In this document: positions 13,401 to 26,507 of the stretch, one piece after another
Layout of the letters: each line of letters begins with the position of its first letter
How positions within the stretch are numbered: the first letter of the stretch is position 1
Origin: Mercurialis annua
Taxonomy: Eukaryota > Streptophyta > Magnoliopsida > Malpighiales > Euphorbiaceae
Length of the DNA stretch: 64,000 bases
Reading direction: 5' to 3'
Assembly: GCF_937616625.2 (NCBI RefSeq)
Contig: NC_065570.1
Location: 19,616,046 to 19,680,045 of the forward strand
Notes under the pieces: model-generated
Seen by the model: the letters and a program-made list of their open reading frames with translations, nothing else
What the model was told of the DNA's origin: nothing
The model's database searches: none
Position numbers and translations under genes: made by a program

Positions 13401-14267
13401 TAAGCAATTTAAGCCAAACGTTTACAAACGTTACAAAACAAATCTAAGCGTTTCACCTTTTTAGCAATTAAAGCCAAACGTTTAAAAACGTTACGAAACA
13501 AATCCAAGCGTTTCACGTTTTTAGCAATCTAAGTCAAACGTTTACAAACGTTACGAAACAAATCCAAGCAATTCACCTTTTTAGCAATTTAAGCCAAACG
13601 TTTACAAACGTTACGAAACAAATCCAAACGTTTCCCCTTTTTGTTGATTGAAGCCAAACGTTTACATATGTTACAAAACAAATCCAAACTTTTCGAAACA
13701 AATCCAAACGTTTAAAACGTTACGAAGAAAATTCAAGCGTTTCACCTTTTTAGCGATTTAAGCCAAACGTTTACAAAATAACAATTGTTTTACCTTTTTT
13801 GCGATATAAGCCAAACGTTTACAAACGTTACAAAACAAATCCAGATGTTTCACCTGTTTAGCGATTTTAAGCCAAATGTTTACAAACCTTACGAAACAAC
13901 TCCAAACGTTTCACCTTTTTAGCCATTTAAGCCGAACGTTTACAAACGTTACGAAAGAAATCTAAACATTTCATCTTTTTAGCGATTTAAACCAAACGTT
14001 TACAAACGTTACGAAACAAAACCAAACATTTAAAACATTACGAAACAAATACAAACGTTTCACATTATTAGCGATTTAAGCCAATCCCTTAAAAATGTTA
14101 TGAAACAAAACTAAGCGTTTCACCTTTATAGCAATTTAAGCCAAACGTTTACAAACGTTACGAAACAAATCCAACCGTTTCACCGTTTTAGCAATATAAG
14201 CCAAACGTTTACGAACGTTACAAAACAAAACCAAACGTTTCACCTTTTTAGCGATTTAAGCCAAACG
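10430..14267 (+). repeat. 3,838-bp higher-order satellite unit, copy 1
   Basis: The segment is repeated immediately downstream (14268-18105) at a constant 3,838-bp offset with very few substitutions. It contains its own internal 1,087-bp duplication. Breakpoints are visible as loss of match left of about 10,430 and right of about 18,105. Confidence 0.88.
11700..13873 (+). repeat. 1,087-bp duplication inside higher-order unit 1
   Basis: About 11700-12786 and 12787-13873 share the same chain of variants, including an A-run monomer ending AAACTAAACGTTTTAAATG, a CTTTTCGAAACAAATCC short monomer and an ATAACAATTGTTTTACC monomer. The offset is 1,087 bp. The pair is copied again at about 15538-17711 in higher-order unit 2. 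Edges are approximate. Confidence 0.8.
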
Positions 14268-17200
14268 TTTACAAACATTACAAAACAAATCCAAACGTTT
14301 CACCTTTTTAGCAATTTAAGCCAAACGTTTACAAACGTTACGAAACAAATCCAAACGTTTCACCTTTTTAGTGATTTAAGCCAAACGTTTACAAATGCTA
14401 CGAAACAAAACCAAACGTTTAAAACGTTACAAAACAAATCCAAACATTTCACCGTTTGACGATTTAAGCCAAACGTTTACAAAAGTATGAAATAAATTCA
14501 AACGTTTCACCTTTTTAGCAATTTAAGCCAAACATTTGCAAACGTTATGAAACAAATCCAAACGGTTCTCCTTTTTAGCGATTTAAGCCAAACGTTTACA
14601 AACGTTACGAAACAAATCCAAACGTATCACCTTTTTAGCGATTTAAGCCAAACATTTACAAACACTACGAAACAAAACCAAGTGTTTCACCTTTTTAGCA
14701 ATTTAAGCCAAACGTTTACAAACGTTAGGAAACAAATCCAAGCGTTTCACCCTTTTAGAAATTTAAGCCAAACGTTTATAAACGTTACGAACAAAATCAA
14801 GCGTTTCACCTTTTTAGCGATTTAAGCCAAACGTTTACAAAAGTATGAAACAAATCCAAACGATACCCCTTTTTAGCGATATTAGCCAAACGTTCACAAA
14901 CGTTACGAAACAAAACCAAGCATTTCATCTTTTTAGCAATTTAAGCCAAATGTTACGAAACAAATCCAAGCGTTTCCACCTTTTTAGCAATTTAAGCACA
15001 ACGTTTACAAACGTTACGAAACAAATCCAAACGTTTCACCTTTTTAGCGATATAAGCCAAACGTTTACAGACGGTACGAAACATATCCAAATGTTTCACC
15101 TTTTTAGCGATTGTAGCCAAACGTTTATAAACGCAACGAAACAAATCCAAACGTTTCATCTTTTTACCAATTTAAGCCAAACGTTTACAAACGTTGCGAA
15201 ACAAATCAAAGCGTTTCACCTTTTTAGCGATATAAGCCAAACGTTTACAAAGGATACGAAACAAATCCAAACGTTTCACCTTATTAGCGATTTAAGCCGA
15301 ACGTTTGCAAACGATACGAAACAAATCCAAACGTTTCACCTTTTTATCAATTTAAGCCGAACGTTTAGACACGTTACGAAACAAATCCAAACGTTTGACC
15401 TTTTTAGCGATTTAAGCCAAACGTTCACAATCGTTACGAAACAAATCCAAACGTTTCACCTTTTTAGAGATTTAAGCCAAACGTTTACAAACGCTACGAA
15501 ATAAATTCAAATGTTTCACCTTTTTAGCGATTTAAGCCAAAGGTTTACAAACGCTACAAAAAAAAACTAAACGTTTTAAATGTTACAAAACAAATCCAAA
15601 CGTTTCACATATTTAGTGATTTAAGCCAAACGTTTGCAAACATTGCGAAACAAAACCAAGCGTTTCACCTTTTTAGCAATTTAAGCCAAACGTTTACAAA
15701 CGTTACGAAACAAATTCAAGAGTTTCACCTTTTTAGCAATTTAAGCCAAACGTTTACAAAAGTATGAAACAAATTCAAACGTTTCACCTGTTTTGCTATT
15801 TAAGCCAAACGTTTACAAAGGTAACGAAACAAATGGAAATTTTTCACCTTTTTAGCGATTTATGCCGAACGTTTACAAACGTTACGAAACAAATCCAAGC
15901 GTTTCACCTTCTTAGCAATTTAAGCCAAACGTTTAAAAACGTTACGAAACAAATCCAAACGTTTGACCATTTTAGCGATTTAAGCCAAATGTTTACAAAC
16001 TTTGCGAAACAAATCCAAACATTTCACCTTTTTAGTGATTTAAGCCAAATGTTTACAAACGTTACGAAAAAAATCCATACGTTTCACCTTTTTAGCAATT
16101 TAAGCCAAACGTTTACAAGCATTATGAAACAAAACCAAGGGTTTCACCTTTTAAGCAATTTAAGCCAAACGTTTACAAACGTTACAAAACAAATCTAAGC
16201 GTTTCACCTTTTTAGCAATTAAAGCCAAACGTTTAAAAACGTTACGAAACAAATCCAAGCGTTTCACGTTTTTAGCAATCTAAGTCAAACGTTTACAAAC
16301 GTTACGAAACAAATCCAAGCAATTCACCTTTTTAGCAATTTAAGCCAAACGTTTACAAACGTTACGAAACAAATCCAAACGTTTCCCCTTTTTGTTGATT
16401 GAAGCCAAACGTTTACAAATGTTACAAAACAAATCCAAACTTTTCGAAACAAATCCAAACGTTTAAAACGTTACGAAGAAAATTCAAACGTTTCACCTTT
16501 TTAGCGATTTAAGCCAAACGTTTACAAAATAACAATTGTTTTACCTTTTTTGCGATATAAGCCAAACGTTTACAAACGTTACAAAACAAATCCAAATGTT
16601 TCACCTGTTGAGCGATTTAAGCCAAAGGTTTACAAACGCTACAAAAAAAAAAACTAAACGTTTTAAATGTTACAAAACAAATCCAAACGTTTCACATATT
16701 TAGTGATTTAAGCCAAACGTTTGCAAACATTGCGAAACAAAACCAAGCGTTTCACCTTTTTAGCAATTTAAGCCAAACGTTTACAAACGTTACGAAACAA
16801 ATTCAAGAGTTTCACCTTTTTAGCAATTTAAGCCAAACGTTTACAAAAGTATGAAACAAATTCAAACGTTTCACCTGTTTTGCGATTTAAGCCAAACGTT
16901 TACAAAGGTAACGAAACAAATCGAAATTTTTCACCTTTTTAGCGATTTATGCCAAACGTTTACAAACGTTACGAAACAAATCCAAGCGTTTCACCTTCTT
17001 AGCAATTTAAGCCAAACGTTTAAAAACGTTACGAAACAAATCCAAACGTTTGACCGTTTTAGCGATTTAAGCCAAAAGTTTACAAACGTTGCGAAACAAA
17101 TCCAAACGTTTCACCTTTTTAGTGATTTAAGCCAAATGTTTACAAACGTTACGAAAAAAATCCATACGTTTCACCTTTTTAGCGATTTAAGCCAAACGTT

Positions 17201-18105
17201 TACAAGCGTTATGAAACAAAACCAAGGGTTTCACCTTTTAAGCAATTTAAGCCAAACGTTTACAAACGTTACAAAACAAATCTAAGCGTTTCACCTTTTT
17301 AGCAATTAAAGCCAAACGTTTAAAAACGTTACGAAACAAATCCAAGCGTTTCACGTTTTTAGCAATCTAAGTCAAACGTTTACAAACGTTACGAAACAAA
17401 TCCAAGCAATTCACCTTTTTAGCAATTTAAGCCAAACGTTTACAAACGTTACGAAACAAATCCAAACGTTTCCCCTTTTTGTTGATTGAAGCCAAACGTT
17501 TACATATGTTACAAAACAAATCCAAACTTTTCGAAACAAATCCAAACGTTTAAAACGTTACGAAGAAAATTCAAGCGTTTCACCTTTTTAGCGATTTAAG
17601 CCAAACGTTTACAAAATAACAATTGTTTTACCTTTTTTGCGATATAAGCCAAACGTTTACAAACGTTACAAAACAAATCCAGATGTTTCACTTTTTTAGC
17701 GATTTTAAGCCAAATGTTTACAAACCTTACGAAACAACTCCAAACGTTTCACCTTTTTAGCCATTTAAGCCGAACGTTTACAAACGTTACGAAAGAAATC
17801 TAAACATTTCATCTTTTTAGCGATTTAAACCAAACGTTTACAAACGTTACGAAACAAAACCAAACATTTAAAACATTACGAAACAAATACAAACGTTTCA
17901 CATTATTAGCGATTTAAGCCAATCCCTTAAAAATGTTATGAAACAAAACTAAGCGTTTCACCTTTATAGCAATTTAAGCCAAACGTTTACAAACGTTACG
18001 AAACAAATCCAACCGTTTCACCGTTTTAGCAATATAAGCCAAACGTTTACGAACGTTACAAAACAAAACCAAACGTTTCACCTTTTTAGCGATTTAAGCC
18101 AAACG
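14268..18105 (+). repeat. 3,838-bp higher-order satellite unit, copy 2
   Basis: This is the near-identical second copy of 10430-14267, including the inner duplication. Differences are scattered single bases, for example in the CACCTGTT or CACTTTTTT variant near 17690. The near-identity implies a recent unequal exchange or similar amplification. Confidence 0.88.
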
Positions 18106-18534
18106 TTTACAAACGATAAGAAACAAATCCAAACGTTTTACCTTTTTAGCGATTTAAGCCAAAAGTTTACAAACGCTACGAAACAAATCCAAGCGTTTCA
18201 ACTTTTTAGCAATTTAAGCCAAACGTTTACAAACGTTACGAGACAAATCCAAGCGTTTCACCAATTTAGCAATTTAAACCAAACGTTTAAAACGTTATGA
18301 AACAAACCCAAACGTTTCCCATTTGTAGAAACTTAAGCCAAACGTTTACAAATGCTATAGAACAAATATAAACGTTTCACCTTTTTATCGATTTAAGCCA
18401 AACGTTAACAAACCTTACAAAACAAATCGAAACGTTTCACCTTTTTAGCGATTTAAGTTGAACGTATACAAACGTTACGAAACAAAACCAAACGTTTCAC
18501 CTTTTTTGCAATTTAAGCCAAACATTTTCAAACG

Positions 18535-20260
18535 TTACAGAACAAATCGCAACGTTTCACCTTTGTAGCGATTTAAGCAAATCGTTTACAAGCGTTACCA
18601 AACAAATCCAAACGTTTCCCGTTTAAGCGATTTAAGCCAAACGTTTACAAACGTTTCCAAACAAATCCAAACGTTTACAAACGTTTCGAAACAAATCCAA
18701 ACGTTTCACCTTTTTAGCGATTTAAGTCAAACGTTTACAAGCGTTACGTTACAAACACAAACGTATCATATTTTTAGCGATTTAAGCTAAACGTTTAAAA
18801 CGTTACGAAACAAATCCAAACGTTTCACCTTTTTAGAAATTTAAGCTAAACTTTTACAAGCGTTACGAAACAAATCCAAATGTTTCACCTTTTTAGCAAT
18901 TTAAGCCAAACGTTTACAAACGTTACAAAATTTGAGACGTTTCACCTTTTTAGCGATTTAAGCCAAACATTTACAAACGTTACGAAACAAATACAAACGT
19001 TTCACATTTATAGCGATTTAAGACGAACGTTTACAAAAGTTACGAAACAAAACAAAATGTTTAAAACATTACGAAACAAATCCAATCGTTTCACCTTTTT
19101 AACAATTTGAGCCAAACATTTACAAACGTTACGAAACAGATCCAAGCATTTCATCTTTTTAGCAATTTAAGCCAAGCGTTTACAAAATTTCAAACGTTTC
19201 CCATTTTTCATGATTTAATCCAAACTTTTTCAAACGTTACGAAACAAATCCAAATGTTTCACCTTTTTAGCGATTTAAGCCAAACGTTTACAAACGTTAC
19301 GAAATAAATCCAAACGTTTTGCCTTTTTTGCAATTTAGGCCGAACGTTTACAAATGTTACGAAAGAAATCAAAACATTTCATCTTTTTAGCGATTTAAAC
19401 CAAACGTTTACAAACGTTGGGAAACAAAACCAAACATTTAAAACGCTACGAAACAAATCCTAACGTTTCATATTTTTAGCGATTTAAGCAAATCCCTTAC
19501 AAACGTTACGAAACAAAACCAAGTGTTTCACCTTTTTAGCAATTTAAGCCAAAAGTTCACAGACGTTACGAAACAAATCCAAATATTTCACCTTTATAGC
19601 AATTTAAACCAAACGTTTACAAACGTTTCGAAAAAAATTCAAGCGTTTCACCTTTTTAGTAATTTAAGACACACGTTTACAAACTTTACGAAATAAATCC
19701 AAGTGTTTCACCTTTTTAGCAATTTAAGCCAAACATTTACAAATGTTACGAAACAAATCCAAGCGTTTCACCTATTTAGCGATTTAAGACGAACGTTTAC
19801 GAACGTTACGAAACAAAACAAAACATTTCACCTTTTTAGCAATTTAAGCCAAACATTTACAAACGTTACGAAACAAATCGAAACGTTTCATCTTTTTACC
19901 GGTTTAAGCCAAACGTTTACAAACATTACGCAACAAATCCAAACGTTTCACCTTTTTAGCGATTTAAGCAAACGTTTACAAACGTTACGAAACAAATCCC
20001 AACGTTTCACCTTTTTAGCAATTTAAGCAAAACGTTTACAAACGTTACGAAACAAATCCAAACGTATCATCTTTTAAGCGATTTATGCCAAACGTTTACA
20101 AAGGTTTGGAAAAAAAACCAAACATTTCACCTTTTTAGCTATTTAATCCAAACGTTTACAAAGGTTACGAAATAAATCAAAACGTTTTACCTTTTTAGCA
20201 ATATAAGCCAAACGTTAACAAACGTTACGAAACAAATCCAAATGTTTGACCTTTTTAGCG
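18535..20260 (+). repeat. Satellite block S4, older copy of S1
   Basis: It corresponds monomer by monomer to 6512-8030, with added or lost monomers and many single-base differences, so it is older than the 3,838-bp pair. Its last part overlaps the start of the 3-kb duplication described next. Confidence 0.7.
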
Positions 20261-23200
20261 ATTTAAGCGAAACGTTTACAAACGTTACGAAACAAATACA
20301 AACGTTCCACATTTTTAGCGATTTAAGCCGAGTGTTTACAAATGTTACGAAAAAATGAAACGTTTAAAAGGTTACGAAACAAATCCAAATGTTTCAACTT
20401 TTTAGCAATTTAAGCAAATTATTTACAAACCTTACGAAACAAATCCAAGCGTTTCACCTTTTTAGACATTTAAGCCAAATGTTTACAAACATTACAAAAT
20501 TTCAAACGTTTCACCTTTTTAGAGATTTAAGCCAAACGTTTACAAACATTACGAAACAAATCCAAACGTTTCACCTTTTTAGCGATTTAAGCCAAACATT
20601 TACAAACGTTATGAAAAAATCCAGACGTTTTGCCTTTTTAGCAATTTAAGCTAAATGTTTACAAACATTACGAAAAAAATCCAAACGTTTCACCTTTTTA
20701 GCGATTTAAGCCAAACGTTTACAAAAGTTATGAAACAAAACAAAACATTTACAACGTTACGAAACAAATTAAAACATTTCATATTTTAGCTTTTTAAGCC
20801 AACCCTTACAAAAGTTACAAAACAAAACTAAGCGTTTCACCTTTTTAGAAATTTAAGCCAAACGTTACGAAATAAATCCAAGCGTTTCACCTTTTTAGCA
20901 ATTTGAGCCAAACGTTTACAAACATTCCGAAACAAATTCAAGAGTTTAACCTTTTTAGTAATTTAAGCTAAACGTTTACAAACGTTACGAAATAAATCCA
21001 AACATTTCACCTTTTAGCGATTTCTGCCAAACGATTACAAACGTTAGAAAACAAATCCAAACGTTTCCCCTTTTTAGCGATTTCTGCCAAACGTTTACAA
21101 ACGTTACGAAACAAATACAAACGTGTCACCTTTTTAGCAATTTAAGCCAAACGTTTAAAAACCTTACGAAACAAATCCTAACGTTTCACCTTTTTTGCGA
21201 TTTAAGCCAAATGTTTTCAAACGTTACGAAAGAAATACAAATGTTTCACATTTTTAGCGATTTAAGCCGAACTTTTACAAATGTTACGAAACAAAAACAA
21301 AATTTTAAAACGTTACGAAACAAATCCAAACGTTTCACCTTTTTAGCAATTTAAGCCAAATATTTACAAACGCTACGAAACAAATCCATGCGTTTCACCT
21401 TTTTTAGAAATTTAAGCCAAACGTTTCCAAACGTTATGAAATTTAAAACGTTTCACCTTTTTAGCGATTTAAGCCAAACGTTTGCAAACGTTACGAAACA
21501 AATCCAAGCGTTTCACCTTTTTACCGATATAAGTCAAACATTTCCAAAAGTTACGAAACAAATCCAAACGTTTCGCCTTTTTAGCATTTTAAGCCAAAAG
21601 TTTACAAACGTCACGAAATAAATCCAAAAGTTTTACCTTTTTAGCGATTTAAGCGAAACGTTTACAAAAGTTACGCAACAAAAACAAATAATTAAAACGT
21701 TACGAAACAAAACCAAACGTTTCATTTTTTTCGCGATTTAAGCCGAACATTTACAAAGGTTATGAAACAAAACCAAATATTTCACGTTTTTAGGGATTTA
21801 AGCCAAACGTTTACAAAGGTTACGAAACAAATCAAAGCTTGTCACCTTTTTAGCAATTTAAGCCAAACGTTTACAAACGTTGCGAAACAAATCCAAACGT
21901 TTCACCTTTTTAGCGATTTAAGCCAAACGTTTACAAACGTTGCGTAACAAATACAAACGTATCATAATTTTAACAATTTAAGCCAAACGTTTAAAACGTT
22001 ACGAAACAAATCTAAACGTTTCACCTTTTTAGAAATTTAAGCCAAACGTTTACAAGCGTTACGAAACAAATCCAAATGTTTCACCTTTTTAGCAATTTAA
22101 GCCAAACGTTTACAAACGTTACAAAATTTCAAACGCTTCACCTGTTTAGCGATTTAAGCCAAGCGTTTACAAACGTTACGAAACAAATCCAAACGTTTCA
22201 CCTTTTTAGCGATTTAAGTCAAATGTTTACAAATGTTACGAAACAAATCCAAAGGTTTCACCTTTTTAGCAATTTAAGCCAAAAGTTTACAAACGTTACG
22301 AAACAAATCCAAACGTTTCACCTTTTTAGCGAATTAAGCCAAACGTTTACAAACGTTACGAAACAAAACCAAACGTTTAAAACGTTACGAAACAAATCCA
22401 AACGTTTCACCTTTTTAGCAATTTAAGCCAAACATTTATAAACGATACGAAACAAATCCAAGCGTTTCATATTTTTAGCGATTTAAGCCAATCCCTTACA
22501 AACGTTACGAAACAAAACCAAGTGTTTCACCTTTTTAGCAATTTAAGCCAAAAGTTCACAAACGTTACGAAACAAATCCAAATGTTTCACCTTTTAAGCA
22601 ATTTAAACCAAACGTTTGCAAACGTTTCGAAAAAAATTCAAGCGTTTCACCTTTTTAGTAATTTAAGACACACGTTTACAAACTTTACGAAATAAATCCA
22701 AGCGTTTAACCTTTTTAGCAATTTCAGCCAAACGTTTACAAATGTTACGAAACAAATCCAAGCTTTTCTACTATTTAGCGATTTAAGCCGAACGTTTACA
22801 AACGTTAAGAAACAAAACAAAACATTTCTCCTTTTTAGCAATTTAAGCCAAACATTTGCAAACGTTACGAAACAAATCCAAACGTTTCATCTTTTTACCG
22901 ATTTAAGCCAAACGTTTACAAACGTTACGCAACAAATCTAAACGTTTCACCTTTTGAGCGATTTAAGCAAACGTTTACAAACGATACGAAAAAAATCCCA
23001 ACGTTTCACCTTTTTAGCAATTTAAGCAAAACGTTTACAAACGTTATGAAACAAATCCAAACGTATCACCTATTTAGCGATTTATGCCAAATGTTTACAA
23101 AGGTTAGGAAACAAAACCAAACATTTCACCTTTTTAGCTATTTAATCCAAACTTTTACAAAGGTTACGAAATAAATCAAAATGTGTTACCTTTTTAGCAA

Positions 23201-25475
23201 TCTAAGCCAAACGTTAACAAACGTTACGAAACAAATCCAAATGTTTCACCTTTTTAGCGATTTAAGCGAAACGTTTAGAAACGTTACGAAACAAATACAA
23301 ACGTTTTACGTTTTTAGCGATTCAAGCCGAGCGTTTACAAACGATACGAAAAAAATGAAACGTTTAAAAGGTCACGAAACAAATCCAAACGTTTCACCTT
23401 TTTAGTAATTTAAGGAAATTATTTACAAACCTTACGAAACAAATCCAAGCGTTTCACCTTTTTAGCAATTTAAGCCACATGTTTACAAACGTTACAAAAT
23501 TTCAAACGTTTCCCCTTTTTAGCAATTTAAGCCAAACGTTTACAAACATTACGAAACAAATCCAAACGTTTCACCTTTTTAGCGATTTAAGCCAAACATT
23601 TACAAACGTTATGAAAAAATCCAGACGTTTTGCCTTTTTAACAATTTAAGCTAAATGTTTACAAACGTTACGAAACAAATCCAAACGTTTCACCTTTTTA
23701 GCGATTTAAGCCAAACGTTTACAAACGTTATGAAACAAAACAAAACATTTACAACGAAACGAATTAAAACATTTCATATTTTTAGCTTTTTAAGCAAAAC
23801 CCTTACAAAAGTTACGAAACAAAACAAAGCTTTTCACCTTTTTAGCGATTTAAGCCAAACGTTACGAAATAAATCCAAGCGTTTCACCTTTTTAGCAATT
23901 TGAGCCAAACGTTTACAAACGTTCCGAAACAAATTCAAGTGTTTAACCTTTTTAGTAATTTAAGCTAAACGTTTACAAACGTTACGAAATAAATCCAAAC
24001 ATTTTACCTTTTAGCGATTTCTGCCAAACGATTACAAACGTTAGAAAACAAATCCAAACGTTTCCCCTTTTTAGCGATTTATGCCAAACGTTTTCAAACG
24101 TTACGAAACAAATACAAACGTGTCACCTTTTTAGCAATTTAAGCCAAACGTTTACAAACCTTACGAAACAAATCCAAACGTTTCACCTTTTTTGCGATTT
24201 AAGCCAAATGTTTTCAAACGTTACGAAACAAATACAAACGTTTTACATTTTTAGCGATTTAAGCCGAACTTTTACAAATGTTACGAAACAAAACCAAACG
24301 TTTAAAACGTTACGAAACAAATCCAAACGTTTTACATTTTTAGCGATTTAAGCCGAACTTTAACAAATGTTACGAAACAAAACCAAATATTTACAAACGT
24401 TACGAAACAAATCCATGCGTTTCACCTTTTTAGAAATTTAAGCCAAACGTTTACAAACGTTACGAAATTTAAAATATTTCACCTTTTTAGCGATTTAAGC
24501 CAAACGTTTGCAAACGTTACGAAATAAATCCAAGCGTTTCACCTTTTTACCGATTTAAGTCAAACATTTAGAAAAGTTACGAAACAAATCCAAACGTTTC
24601 GCCTTTTTAGCATTTTAAGCCAAACGTTTACAAACATCACGAAACAAATCCAAAAGTTTTACCTTTTTAGCGATTTAAGCCAAACCTTTACAAAAGTTAC
24701 GCAACAAAAACAAACAATTAAAACATTACGAAACAAAACAAAACGTTTCATATTTTTTGCGATTTAAGCCAAACATTTACAAAGGTTATGAAACAAAACC
24801 AAATATTTCACGTTTTTAGGGATTTATGCCAAACGTTTACAAAGGTTTTGAAACAAATCAAAACTTGTCACCTTTTTAGCAATTTAAGCCAAACGTTTAC
24901 AAACGTCGCGAAACAAATCCAAACGTTTCACCTTTTTAGCGATTTAAGCCAAACGTTTACAAACAATTACGTAACAAATACAAACGTATCATATTTTTAG
25001 CAATTTAAGCCAAACGTTTAAAACGTTACGAAACAAATCCAAACGTTTCACCTTTTTAGAAATTTAAGCCAAACGTTTACAAGCGTTACGAAACAAATCC
25101 AAATGTTTCACCTTTTTAGCAATTTAAGCCAAACGTTTACAAACGTTACAAAATTTCAAACGTTTCACCTGTTTAGCGATTTAAGCCAAGCGTTTACAAA
25201 CGTTACGAAACAAATCCAAACGTTTCACCCTTTTAGCGATTTAAGCCAAACGTTTACAAACGTTACGAAACAAATCCAAACGTGTCACCTTTTTAGCAAT
25301 TTAAGCCAAACGTTTACAAACGTTACGAAACAAATCCAAACGTTTCACCTTTTTAGCGAATTAAGCCAAACGTTTACAAACGTTACGAAACAAAACCAAA
25401 CGTTTAAAATGTTACGAAACAAATATAAACGTTTCCCCTTTTTAGCAATTTAAGCCAAACATTTACAAACGATAC
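19450..25475 (+). repeat. About 3.0-kb higher-order satellite duplication
   Basis: About 19450-22447 and 22448-25475 match over their length. The offset grows from about 2,999 to 3,027 bp through small indels; the CCAATCCCTTAC monomer and the ACAAAATTTCAAACG short monomer are good markers. Divergence is visibly greater than in the 3,838-bp pair. Confidence 0.75.
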
Positions 25476-26507
25476 AAAATTTCAAACATTTCACCTTTTT
25501 AGCGATTTAAGCCAAACATTTACAAACGTTAATAAACAAATCCAAACGTTTCAACTTTTTAGCGATTTAAGCCAAACGTTTACAAACGTTTCGAAACAAA
25601 TCCAAATGTTTCGCCTTTTTAGCAATTTAAGCCGAACATATACAAACGTTACAAAAGAAATCCAAACATTTCACCTTTTTAGCGATTTGAGCCAAACGTT
25701 ACAAAACAAAACCAAACATTTAAAACGTTACGAAACAAATCCAAACGTTTCATATTTTTAGCCATTTAAGCCAAACCCTTAGAAACGTTACGAAACAAAA
25801 CCAAGCGTTTCACCTTTTAAGCAATTTAAGCCAAATGTTTACAAACTTTACGAAACAAATCCAAGCGTTTCACCTTTTTAGCAATTTAAGCCAAACATTT
25901 ACAAACATTCCGAAACAAATTCAAGCGTTTCACCTTTTTAGGAATTTAAGCCAAACTTTTACAAATGTTACGAAACAAATCCAAGCGTTTCACGTTTTTA
26001 GCAATTTAAGCCAAACGTTTTCAAACGTTATGAAACAAATCCAAGTGTTTCACATTTTAAGCGATTTAAGTCGAACGTTTACATACGTTACGAAACAAAA
26101 CCAAAAATGTTACCTTTTTAGCATTTTAAGCCAAACATTTACAAACGTTACGAAACAAATCCAAACGTTTCCCCATTTTAGCGATTTAAACCAAACGTTT
26201 AAAACGTTACCAAACAAATCCAAACATTTCACCTTTTTAGCGATTTATGCCAAACGTTTACAAACCTTATAAAAGAAATCCAAACGTTTCACCTTTTTAG
26301 TGATTTATGCCAAACATTTACAAACGTTTCGAAACAAATCCAAGCGTTTCAATGTTTTAGCAATTTAAGCCAAATGTTTACAAACGTTACGAAACAAATC
26401 CAAGAGTTTCACCGTTTTAGCAATTTAAACCAAACGTTTAAAACGTTACGAAACAAATCCAATCGTTTCAAATTTTTTAGAAACTTGGGCCAAACGTTTG
26501 TTCCAAA

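Larger units (their letters stand above)
6512..26507 (+). repeat. 60-bp satellite array, about 20 kb
   Basis: A 60-bp monomer is repeated about 330 times head to tail in one orientation; 16741-16800 is a near-consensus copy. Runs such as 8401-9000 and 11881-12540 keep exact 60-base phase. Each monomer holds three AAACGTT boxes, two within 10 bp and one 20 bp further on, then CACCTTTTTA and GC(G/A)ATTTAAGCC. Common variants are GCGATTT or GCAATTT, AATCC or AAACC, and a shortened form with ACAAAATTTCAAACG. One plus-strand frame of the monomer has no stop (20 codons), which produces many open frames up to about 280 codons. Frequent indels break them, so I do not call genes. No retroelement sequence is seen inside the array. 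Confidence 0.97.

Noticed and set aside
6512..26507. CRISPR-like array
   Set aside because: There are no unique spacers between constant repeats, the repeat is continuous, and the context is a plant-type genome.
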